Below, one piece after another: positions 8,512 to 16,245 of a stretch of DNA of 43,626 nt. The DNA comes from an uncultured Hyphomicrobiales bacterium (GTDB lineage Bacteria; Pseudomonadota; Alphaproteobacteria; Rhizobiales; Beijerinckiaceae), in the NCBI GenBank assembly GCA_903900975.1, contig CAIUPE010000047.1, positions 1-43,626 on the forward strand. Direction: 5' to 3'. Under the pieces are notes generated by a model. The model did no database searches. It saw nothing but the letters and a program-made list of their open reading frames with translations, and was not told where the DNA came from. Made by a program: the position numbers and the translations under genes. The first letter of the stretch is position 1. Every line of letters starts with the position of its first letter.

Positions 8512-10025
8512 TGATTCGTAAATTTGCCTCCGTCAGCGGCTTCACGCTGGTGTCACGTCTCACCGGATTTTTGCGCGATGTCGTGATCGCATCAATGCTC
8601 GGCTCTGGTCTTATGGCAGATGCCTATTTTGTCGCCCAACGTTTACCGAACCATTTTCGGGCTATTTTTGGCGAAGGGGCATTTAATTCGGCTTTTGTGC
8701 CCGGCTATGCGCGCGAACTTGGAACGGCGGGGCCCAATGCAGCACGGCTGTTTGCCGGACGGGTTTTGACCTTACTTACGCTGGTCTTGCTTCCTCTAAC
8801 CATCCTTGCGATCTGGCAAATGCCCGTTGTGATCAACCTGCTTGCCCCAGGCTTTGCCGAGGATTCCGAAAAATATGCGCTGGCAGTGACCCTTACCCGT
8901 ATAACCTTTCCCTATTTGCTCCTGATTTCGATCGTTACATTGCTGTCCGGCATTTTGAATGCCCATAACCGGTTTGCCGCCGCCGCAGGGGCACCCGTCC
9001 TTTTAAATATGGCCATTTTGGGCGCCCTTGCCGTCGCCTTTTTATTCCCCTCCGCATCCCACGCGGCCGCGTGGGGTATCGCGGTTTCCGGCCTGTTGCA
9101 GTTGGTCCTTGTCGCCTTCGATGCCAGTCGGCACGGATTTTTGCCCCGGTTTGAAAGGCCGCATCTCAATCCTGCAATGGGCCGCTTTTTTCGAGCGCTC
9201 GGCCCCGCCGTCATCGGCTCGGCCGGCGTCCAGATCGCCATCTTTGCCGACACGATTATCGCGTCATTACTTCCCACCGGTTCCGTTTCTGCCATTTCCT
9301 ATGCTGATCGACTTTATCAATTGCCCGTTGGTTTGATCGGAATTGCAGCAGGAACCGTACTGTTGCCGGAGATGAGCCAGCACCTTGCAAGCGACTCACA
9401 CGACCGCGCCCACCATGCCCAAAATCGATCAATGGCCTTGAGCATCATGCTGACCGCGCCCTTTTTTGTTGCGTTCCTGATGATTCCGGACCTCATCATG
9501 CGCGGCGTATTTATGCATGGCAATTTTACGGCCACGGATGCTTCGGCTTCGGCAGCCGTTCTCTCCGCCTATGCCATCGGTATCTTGCCAATCGTTCTCA
9601 TTCGATCGTTTGTTGCCAGTTTTCATGCACGGCAGGATACAACCACCCCCTTATTAGCCGCCTTTCTTGGCATCGCCGTCAATGTGGGCCTCAAACTGAT
9701 CCTATATCGGAATTACGGCGCACCGGGCTTGGCCTTCGCGACGGCAATAGGTGCATGGATCAACGGCAGCATGCTGGTCATCCTAGCCTTGAAAAAAGGC
9801 TGGATGAAATTTGATATCGACTTGATTCAAATGGTGGTTGCCGTTGCGGCGGCCACTACAGTGCTGGCTGCAAGTACACCGTTGCTATTAAGTCCATCAC
9901 AGTCGATATCTCTGCAATTCGGCATCGCCGCGCCGGCTGTTTCACTGGTGGTTACAGGCCTCACCGGCTCAATCATTTACGCAGCGGCTTTGTGGGGATC
10001 ATCACGCCTTGTCCGGAAAAATTGA
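8511..10025 (+). CDS. murJ: Lipid II flippase MurJ
   Basis: This 504-residue multi-spanning inner membrane protein of the MVF/MOP superfamily moves lipid II to the periplasmic face for peptidoglycan synthesis. The N-terminus is characteristic: SGFTLVSRLTGFLRDVVIAS, then DAYFVAQRLPNHFRAIFGEG and AFNSAFVPGYA, with conserved arginines at 16 and 22. About 14 hydrophobic segments fit the family. Its ATG overlaps the TGA of the glycosyltransferase gene. It is followed by a terminator-like hairpin and a convergent gene. The close match to canonical MurJ argues against a dedicated exopolysaccharide flippase, though the coupled glycosyltransferase is unusual. Confidence 0.94.
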   Translation: MIRKFASVSGFTLVSRLTGFLRDVVIASMLGSGLMADAYFVAQRLPNHFRAIFGEGAFNSAFVPGYARELGTAGPNAARLFAGRVLTLLTLVLLPLTILAIWQMPVVINLLAPGFAEDSEKYALAVTLTRITFPYLLLISIVTLLSGILNAHNRFAAAAGAPVLLNMAILGALAVAFLFPSASHAAAWGIAVSGLLQLVLVAFDASRHGFLPRFERPHLNPAMGRFFRALGPAVIGSAGVQIAIFADTIIASLLPTGSVSAISYADRLYQLPVGLIGIAAGTVLLPEMSQHLASDSHDRAHHAQNRSMALSIMLTAPFFVAFLMIPDLIMRGVFMHGNFTATDASASAAVLSAYAIGILPIVLIRSFVASFHARQDTTTPLLAAFLGIAVNVGLKLILYRNYGAPGLAFATAIGAWINGSMLVILALKKGWMKFDIDLIQMVVAVAAATTVLAASTPLLLSPSQSISLQFGIAAPAVSLVVTGLTGSIIYAAALWGSSRLVRKN

Positions 10026-10088
10026 TCCGGATCATCCCCCACTAAATGCCTTCCAACGACGGATACGCGCGACAAACGCTCAACCCAT

Positions 10089-10136
10089 AAAAAAGGCCGG
10101 AGCAGCCCGATGGGCAGTCCGGCCGATTGGCTTTTT
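10089..10136 (-). terminator. Rho-independent terminator between murJ and the gluconolactonase-like gene
   Basis: GGCCGGA (10095-10101) pairs with TCCGGCC (10118-10124), with an inner GCCC/GGGC stem. On the minus strand it is followed by six T residues, so it best terminates the gluconolactonase-like transcript. On the plus strand CTTTTT follows after a short gap, so it may also stop murJ transcripts. Confidence 0.85.
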
Positions 10137-10147
10137 AAGGTGTCCGC

Positions 10148-11083
10148 TCAGAATGTTTTATTGCCCCGCACGAGCACGTAATAGGCATAGAGCGACGTTG
10201 TCCCGCAAATATATAGACGGTTGCGCATAACGCCACCAAAACAGATATTGGCAACCACTTCAGGGACGTGGATGTTGCCAATCAAGGTGCCATCTGGATC
10301 GTAAATGTGAACGCCATCCCCCGCCGATGTCCAGATTCGACCGTCTTCATCGATGCGAAAACCGTCAAACAACCCGTTCGTTGACGTTGCAAACAACCGG
10401 CCATTTTTGAGCGTATCCCCATCGACATCGAACACCCGAATATGACGTGGACCATTCTCGATATGGGTTGCGCCCGTATCGGCAATATAAAGCTTCGTCT
10501 CGTCGGGCGAGAACGCCAAGCCATTCGGGCGGGCAAAATCATTGGCTACGCGGGTGATTTTTCCGGTTTTACCGTCGATGCGGTAAACGTGGCATCCGCC
10601 GATTTCACTTTCCGACCGCAGGCCCTCGTAATCCCAGTCAATGCCATAGGCAGGATCGGTAAACCAAATCGAATCGTCCGATTTTACGACAAGATCATTA
10701 GGAGAATTGAAGCGCTTGCCATCAAAAGTTTCAGCCAGCGTCGTAATGGTACCGTCAAATTCCGTCCGCGAGACGCGACGACCACCATGTTCGCAGCTGA
10801 CCAACCGACCTTGGCGATCAACCGTATTACCGTTCGAGTACTGCGATGGCGCGCGAAATACTGATACGCTGCCGTCGGTTTCGTCATACCGCATCATCCG
10901 GTTGTTCGGAATGTCGGACCAGACGAGGTAACGGCCAGCGGGAAAATAGGCCGGACCTTCGGCCCAACGGCATCCGCCAACATAAAGCCGGTCAAGTTTG
11001 GCTGTCCCGTTAAAAAGACCTGCCGCACGCTTGTCGATAACCTCGTAAGGCGTCGGCAAAATATCATCATATGGCTTGTTCAT
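10148..11083 (-). CDS. SMP-30/gluconolactonase/LRE-family protein
   Basis: The 311-residue beta-propeller protein has GCRWAEGPAYFPAGRYLVWS, SPNDLVVKSDDSIWFTDPAYG and RPNGLAFSPDETKLYIADTG, the metal-coordinating segments (Glu, Asn, Asp) of the SMP-30 family. Members hydrolyse sugar lactones such as gluconolactone. No signal peptide is seen, so it is probably cytoplasmic. The start follows a strong GGGGGG ribosome site. It lies 66 bases downstream of an SDR of gluconate 5-dehydrogenase type on the same strand, which fits sugar acid use: lactone opening, then oxidation. The actual sugar is not known. Confidence 0.9.
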   Translation of the reverse strand: MNKPYDDILPTPYEVIDKRAAGLFNGTAKLDRLYVGGCRWAEGPAYFPAGRYLVWSDIPNNRMMRYDETDGSVSVFRAPSQYSNGNTVDRQGRLVSCEHGGRRVSRTEFDGTITTLAETFDGKRFNSPNDLVVKSDDSIWFTDPAYGIDWDYEGLRSESEIGGCHVYRIDGKTGKITRVANDFARPNGLAFSPDETKLYIADTGATHIENGPRHIRVFDVDGDTLKNGRLFATSTNGLFDGFRIDEDGRIWTSAGDGVHIYDPDGTLIGNIHVPEVVANICFGGVMRNRLYICGTTSLYAYYVLVRGNKTF

Positions 11084-11149
11084 CGTATCCCCCCGATTTT
11101 TTTAATGGCTTATCGCGATATGTTGCGCGTTCTTCCCCAGCATTGACTG

Positions 11150-11917
11150 CTAGACGCTCGCGGTCAATCCGCCATCGACCATCAAAATATGACCATTTAT
11201 AAAATTCGATGCGTTTGATGCGAGAAAAATTGCCGCACCCACTAATTCTTCAACGTCGCCCCACCGGCCAGCGGGCGTTCGCTTGCATAGCCAATCGGAA
11301 AATTCGGCGTTCTCAACAAGGGCTTTATTGAGCTCGGTTACAAAATAGCCGGGTGCAATCGCATTCACTTGAATATTATGTTTGGCCCATTCGGCGGCAA
11401 GCCCCTTGGTCATCATTTTAACCGCGCCCTTGGTGGCGGTGTAAGGCACAATAGTGGGACGTCCCAACTCGCTCTGTACCGAGCCGATATTGATGATTTT
11501 GCCTCGTTTGCGCGCAATCATCCGGCGACCAACCGAGCGGGCTGCGAAAAAGGTACTCTCGACATTGGTTCGAAAAAGGTCCCGCCAATGTTCATCCTCG
11601 AACTCTTCCGCCGGACCTCGATGCTGCTTTCCCGCATTATTGATCAAAACATCGATGGGTCCGATACTGGCCTCAATCTCCGAGACCGCCGCTTCGATAG
11701 CCGTTGAATCCGTCACATCGAACGCGCTTTCGGAAATTTTTAGGCCTTCTTGTCGCAAGTCGACGGCAGCTTTGGCAAGTTTAGCAGTGTCACGACCGTT
11801 CAGCACCACATGTGCACCAGCCCGCGCCATTCCGGCGGCCATCGCGTAACCAATGCCCTGACTAGACCCTGTAACCAAAGCGATGCGACCCGATAAATCA
11901 AAGAGTTTAAGCGACAT
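11150..11917 (-). CDS. SDR-family oxidoreductase, gluconate 5-dehydrogenase-like
   Basis: This classical short-chain dehydrogenase has 255 residues. It has the TGSSQGIG cofactor loop (residues 16-23), NNAG (93-96), and the catalytic Ser146, Tyr159 and Lys163 (PYTATKGAV). The end of the protein (INGHILMVDGGLTAS) is typical. The LFDLSGRIALVTG opening and the AAEWAKHNIQVNAIAPGYF block are close to gluconate 5-dehydrogenases that interconvert gluconate and 5-ketogluconate. ATG 11917 is chosen over 11938 because GGGGAAG precedes it. It is first in a pair with the lactonase-like gene and divergent from two hydroxyglutarate dehydrogenase genes. Confidence 0.9.
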   Translation of the reverse strand: MSLKLFDLSGRIALVTGSSQGIGYAMAAGMARAGAHVVLNGRDTAKLAKAAVDLRQEGLKISESAFDVTDSTAIEAAVSEIEASIGPIDVLINNAGKQHRGPAEEFEDEHWRDLFRTNVESTFFAARSVGRRMIARKRGKIINIGSVQSELGRPTIVPYTATKGAVKMMTKGLAAEWAKHNIQVNAIAPGYFVTELNKALVENAEFSDWLCKRTPAGRWGDVEELVGAAIFLASNASNFINGHILMVDGGLTASV

Positions 11918-12059
11918 GGTCTGAACTTCCCCAAACATATTTCACGATCATTTCTAGTTTGAAGGATGGTTTATCGAGCCGCAAGCGTCATGAATAGGAT
12001 GAACTTGACCGGACCATGAAGTTAAGCCACGAAAACATAGATAAGGGAGAACTGTTGGC

Positions 12060-13160
12060 ATGCCAGACATAGACGCCATTGTCATTGGAGCCGGTGTTAT
12101 AGGCCTTGCCGTAGCCGAAGCCTTGGCGCGATCGAGACGTTCAGTCATTGTCCTTGAGGCGGCCGAGGGCATTGGAACCATTACGTCGTCCCGCAATTCG
12201 GAAGTCATTCATGCTGGGATTTATTATCCGGAAGGCAGTCTGAAGGCCCAATTTTGCGTCGAAGGCCGTCATGCGCTTTATGATTGGTGCGACACACATC
12301 GCGTACCCTATCGCCGAGCGGGAAAATTGATTGTCGCCACCGATGAGGCTGAACTCAGCGCCATAAGCGGGCTTGAAAAAAAGGGAATCGCCAACGGCGT
12401 TGATGATCTGGTGATGCTATCGCCGTCCGAAGCACTTCGGCTTGAACCAGCCTTGTCCTGTACGGGCGCACTCTTGTCACCCTCGACCGGTATTTTGGAC
12501 AGCCATGCCTTCATGCTTTCCCTGCAAGGCGAAGCGGAAGCCAACGGAGCTGCCCTTGCCTTTCATACACCCTTTATCCGAGCCGATGTTGGGGGTAACA
12601 CCCTTTATGTCGAAGCCGGCGGCGCCGAGCCGATGCGCCTGTCAACATCAATACTCGTAAATTGCGCCGGATTGTCGGCATCGCTTGCCGCCAAGGCGAT
12701 GCGAGGCCTAGGCATCGCTCATGTTCCCGAAACGCTCTATGCCAAGGGTAATTATTTTTCGTTGCGCGGACGCGTGCCATTTTCGCATCTCATTTATCCT
12801 GCCCCGCAGACCCACGGCCTCGGCGTTCATCTGACCCTTGATCTGGGCGGCCAAGCGCGGTTTGGCCCTGATGTCGAATGGGTCGATACGTTGGATTATG
12901 AGGTCGACCCCAAACGTTCGGAAGGATTTGATGACGCCATTCGCCGTTACTGGCCGGGCCTTCCCGACGGTGCCTTGATACCAGCCTATTCAGGAATAAG
13001 ACCCAAAATTTCGGGTCCCAATGACCCTGCCCTCGATTTCCGGATTGATGGTCCCGAAATTCATGGCATTTCGGGACTTGTGAATCTCTTCGGTATCGAA
13101 AGCCCCGGGCTGACCTCTTCTCTAGCGGTGGCCGCAGCCGTCATGCGCAAATTGGCCTAA
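12060..13160 (+). CDS. lhgO: FAD-dependent L-2-hydroxyglutarate dehydrogenase/oxidase
   Basis: The 366-residue DadA-fold flavoprotein starts with the FAD-binding [14 protein letters not shown] (residues 10-23). It has the [20 protein letters not shown] block near residue 43 and [10 protein letters not shown] near residue 88, both hallmarks of the L-2-hydroxyglutarate dehydrogenase family including the human enzyme. The C-terminal [14 protein letters not shown] closes the FAD site. It oxidises L-2-hydroxyglutarate to 2-oxoglutarate and feeds the quinone pool. AGGGAGA precedes the start. It is 30 bases upstream of the D-2-hydroxyglutarate dehydrogenase gene, so the pair covers both enantiomers. 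Other related hydroxy acids cannot be excluded. Confidence 0.85.
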   Translation: MPDIDAIVIGAGVIGLAVAEALARSRRSVIVLEAAEGIGTITSSRNSEVIHAGIYYPEGSLKAQFCVEGRHALYDWCDTHRVPYRRAGKLIVATDEAELSAISGLEKKGIANGVDDLVMLSPSEALRLEPALSCTGALLSPSTGILDSHAFMLSLQGEAEANGAALAFHTPFIRADVGGNTLYVEAGGAEPMRLSTSILVNCAGLSASLAAKAMRGLGIAHVPETLYAKGNYFSLRGRVPFSHLIYPAPQTHGLGVHLTLDLGGQARFGPDVEWVDTLDYEVDPKRSEGFDDAIRRYWPGLPDGALIPAYSGIRPKISGPNDPALDFRIDGPEIHGISGLVNLFGIESPGLTSSLAVAAAVMRKLA

Positions 13161-13190
13161 GGCCCCAACGCCTCACAAGGGACGCATCCT

Positions 13191-14624
13191 ATGAGCAATA
13201 ATCTTGATGATCGCCTTACCGCCTTCAAAGAGGCAGCGATTTCGCTGATTGGAGAGGCTCATGTCCTGACAGGCTTGGATGCGGCGCCTTTTGAAATCGA
13301 TTTCTGGAAGCAATATGCTGGCAAAGCGGCATTTGTGCTGCGTCCGGCCACCACGGCGGAAGTGTCTGGTATCGTTGAACTCGCGGCCCATCACCGCATC
13401 GCCCTCGTGCCTCAGGGCGGCAATACAGGATTGGTGAATGGCGGAATTCCTGACGGATCAGGCCATGAGGTGGTCCTCTCGCTTCAGCGAATGAACCATA
13501 TTCGATCCATTGATTCCGCCGGCGATTATATCACCGTCGAAGCCGGGGTAATTTTAGCGGATGTGCAAAAGGCAGCTGAAAGCGCTGATCGGCTATTTCC
13601 TTTGGCATTGGGCGCAGAAGGATCATGCCGAATTGGAGGCAATATCGCGACCAATGCCGGGGGCGTGAATGTATTGCGATATGGCATGACGCGCGAACTG
13701 GTTTTAGGCCTCGAAGTTGTTTTGGCAAACGGCAATATTCTCGACCTTCTCAAACCGCTGCGGAAAGACAATACCGGCTACGACCTGAAGCACCTGTTTA
13801 TTGGCTCGGAAGGCACGCTTGGCATCGTAACGGCTGCAACCTTGCGCCTCGTTGCCCCGGCAAGGGAGCGGGTAACGATGTGGCTGGCGATCGAGACACC
13901 TGAGGCAGCCGTCCATCTTTTTCGACAATTACGCGGTGTGTTTGGCGACCTCATCTCATCCTTCGAATTGGTCAGCTCCTATGGTGTCGAAGCGGCATGC
14001 ACGCATTTGCCCGGCGTTCGCCGTCCCGTCTCGGACCCTCACCCTTGGCATGTCCTGATCGAGCTGGCGTGGACTTTCACGGAGGGACTGCGCGAGCGAG
14101 CCGAGGCGGTAGTCGCCACATTGTTTGAAGAAGGCCGCGTGATTGACGGCGCGATTGCCGAAACCGAGGCACAACGCGCCATGATGTGGCGAATCCGTGA
14201 GGGGCAGAGCGAGGCCACAAGTAAAATCGGCTATGTCGTGCGAAGCGACGTGACCGTTGCCATTGTCGACATTCCCCTGTTAATCGAGCGTTGTGAAGCT
14301 TTTACCCGAAAATTCGGACCCGACGTCGTCGTCTTGCCCTTCGGCCATATTGGCGATGGTAATTTGCATATGAATTTCGTGGTCCCGCGCGAGCGGGCCG
14401 CCCTGCTTGCGCCCCCGCTATTCGACAATCTCTTTTCCGAAGTCGATCGACTTCAAGGCTCGATCAGCGCGGAACACGGCGTAGGGCGCGCAAAGCGCGA
14501 TGCCATCATTTCCCGCAAACCCGCTGCTGCCATGACCTTGATGCGCGACCTGAAATCGATGCTTGATCCAAATGGTATTTTGAATCCGGATGTGGTTGTT
14601 AGCGCACCAATAAAAGAACGATGA
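13191..14624 (+). CDS. FAD-binding oxidoreductase, D-2-hydroxyglutarate dehydrogenase type
   Basis: The 477-residue protein has a PCMH-type FAD domain (VPQGGNTGLVNGG near residue 80; GAEGSCRIGGNIATNAGG near 145; KDNTGYDLKHLFIGSEGTLG near 195). The C-terminal domain has the metal-binding GHIGDGNLHMN and SAEHGVGRAKRD segments. The match to D-2-hydroxyglutarate dehydrogenases is close along the whole length; glycolate oxidase GlcD and D-lactate dehydrogenases share the fold but differ in these blocks. It oxidises D-2-hydroxyglutarate to 2-oxoglutarate. AAGGGA lies eight bases before the start. It follows lhgO closely and precedes a solute-binding protein gene after about 90 bases. Confidence 0.88.
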   Translation: MSNNLDDRLTAFKEAAISLIGEAHVLTGLDAAPFEIDFWKQYAGKAAFVLRPATTAEVSGIVELAAHHRIALVPQGGNTGLVNGGIPDGSGHEVVLSLQRMNHIRSIDSAGDYITVEAGVILADVQKAAESADRLFPLALGAEGSCRIGGNIATNAGGVNVLRYGMTRELVLGLEVVLANGNILDLLKPLRKDNTGYDLKHLFIGSEGTLGIVTAATLRLVAPARERVTMWLAIETPEAAVHLFRQLRGVFGDLISSFELVSSYGVEAACTHLPGVRRPVSDPHPWHVLIELAWTFTEGLRERAEAVVATLFEEGRVIDGAIAETEAQRAMMWRIREGQSEATSKIGYVVRSDVTVAIVDIPLLIERCEAFTRKFGPDVVVLPFGHIGDGNLHMNFVVPRERAALLAPPLFDNLFSEVDRLQGSISAEHGVGRAKRDAIISRKPAAAMTLMRDLKSMLDPNGILNPDVVVSAPIKER

Positions 14625-14715
14625 ATTCGTATATTCCTTTTGATTCCAAGCCGTAATAGGCCTAAATAAATCTCGATTTTGAGCGTTTTGTGACCCCCTT
14701 TGTAGAAAAGAATCA

Positions 14716-16206
14716 ATGACAAAATTGTTGTTCCTTCGCCTCGTCCCTGCGCTCGCAGCAGTGCTTTTTAGCATTTCTCAACCTGTTATGGCTACTCCAC
14801 GCACGGATCTCAATATCGGCTTACGGTTGGAGCCGCCTCACCTTGATCCAACGGCCGGCGCTGCTGCAGCCATCGGTGAGGTTGGCTATGCCAATATTTT
14901 TGAGGGTCTGACCCGAATAGACCATACCGGTAAAGTCATTCCAGCGCTGGCCGCGCGATGGGATATCTCGGACGAGGGCAAGACCTACGTCTTTCATTTG
15001 CGCACAGGTGCCAAATTCCATGATGGCACCCCTTTCTCCGCAGAAAGTGTAAAATATTCACTGGATCGCGCCCGCGGCGAGAGCAGCGTTAATCCGCAAA
15101 AGATCCTCTTCGAGGCCATCGAGAGCGTAGATATTGTGGATCCCGCGAGCGTGAAAGTGACATTAAAACACGCGACCGGCTCATTTCTGTTCAATCTAGC
15201 TTGGCCAGCGGCGGTGATGGTTTCATCAACTTCTGCCGACAAGAACAAGACAGATCCGGTCGGGACAGGCCCTTTTAAATTTGCTAGCTGGGTCAAGGGC
15301 TCAACGATCGAACTCGTTCGGAATGAGAATTATTGGGCCACGCCAGCCAAGCTCGACAAAGTGAGTTTTAAAGTCGTCAGCGATCCGACGGCAGCCTATG
15401 CCGGTTTGCTTGCCGGCGATATTGATGCCTTTCCAAACTATCCCGCACCTGAAAATCTTGATCAGTTTCGTGCCGATAAGCGTTTCTCGGTTGTCGTTGG
15501 CAATACCGAGGGAAAGACGATCATGGCAATCAACAACGGTAAAAAGCCGTTTGATGATATACGCGTGCGACAGGCCCTAGCGTTTGCCATTGATCGGAAG
15601 GCGATCATTGATGGTGCGATGTATGGCATTGGCCAACCCATTGGCTCGCATTACGCCCCGACTGATCCCGGTTATGTCGATTTAACAGCCCAATACGCCT
15701 ATGACCCCTACCACTCCAAGGCCCTTTTGCGCGAGGCTGGCGTTAGTGATCTAAAGGTTCGTCTCGTCCTTCCTCCGCCCGAATATGCAAGACGCGGCGG
15801 CGAGATTATTGCGCAGCAATTGAAGGCTATCGGCGTAACCGTCGAGCTTGTTCCGGTCGAGTGGGCGCAATGGCTCTCGGATGTGTTCAAGGCCAAGAAT
15901 TACGACCTCACCATCATCTCGCATGTCGAGCCAATGGACCTCGATATTTATGCGCGGGATGATTATTATTTCGACTATCATAACCCAACTTACAAGGCCG
16001 TGATCGCCGAATTGGCAGCGACGTCGGATGAAACCAAAAGGCTAGAATTGATTGGCCAAGCTCAAAAAATTCTCACCGATGACAGTGTGAATGTGTTTCT
16101 CTTTTTGCTGCCAAAGAGCGGGGTATGGAATGCTAAGCTCAAGGGCTTGTGGGAGAACGCCCCCCTTCCGGTCAATGACCTGACCGAGGTGGAGTGGACG
16201 GAATAA
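14716..16206 (+). CDS. Periplasmic solute-binding protein family 5 (DppA/OppA-like)
   Basis: The 496-residue protein has a Sec signal peptide (basic TKLLFLRLV, hydrophobic core, VMA at about residues 25-27). The SBP_bac_5 fold follows: LNIGLRLEPPHLDP at the mature N-terminus, FHDGTPFSAESVKYSLDRA, DPVGTGPFKF and DIRVRQALAFAIDRKAI. Such proteins bind oligopeptides or other solutes and hand them to an ABC importer. No permease or ATPase gene lies beside it, so it must use a transporter encoded elsewhere. Position after the hydroxyglutarate dehydrogenases suggests a linked substrate, but this is only context. A strong terminator overlaps its stop. Confidence 0.92.
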   Translation: MTKLLFLRLVPALAAVLFSISQPVMATPRTDLNIGLRLEPPHLDPTAGAAAAIGEVGYANIFEGLTRIDHTGKVIPALAARWDISDEGKTYVFHLRTGAKFHDGTPFSAESVKYSLDRARGESSVNPQKILFEAIESVDIVDPASVKVTLKHATGSFLFNLAWPAAVMVSSTSADKNKTDPVGTGPFKFASWVKGSTIELVRNENYWATPAKLDKVSFKVVSDPTAAYAGLLAGDIDAFPNYPAPENLDQFRADKRFSVVVGNTEGKTIMAINNGKKPFDDIRVRQALAFAIDRKAIIDGAMYGIGQPIGSHYAPTDPGYVDLTAQYAYDPYHSKALLREAGVSDLKVRLVLPPPEYARRGGEIIAQQLKAIGVTVELVPVEWAQWLSDVFKAKNYDLTIISHVEPMDLDIYARDDYYFDYHNPTYKAVIAELAATSDETKRLELIGQAQKILTDDSVNVFLFLLPKSGVWNAKLKGLWENAPLPVNDLTEVEWTE

Positions 16207-16237
16207 AAAAGGCGGCCTTCCGGCCGCCTTTCTGTTT
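16205..16237. terminator. Bidirectional Rho-independent terminator
   Basis: GGCGGCC (16211-16217), a TTCC loop and GGCCGCC (16222-16228) form a perfect stem, flanked by A6 on the left and TTTCTGTTT on the right. It lies between the convergent solute-binding protein and dimethylglycine dehydrogenase-like genes and can stop both. Confidence 0.93.
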
Positions 16238-16245
16238 CAAATGCG

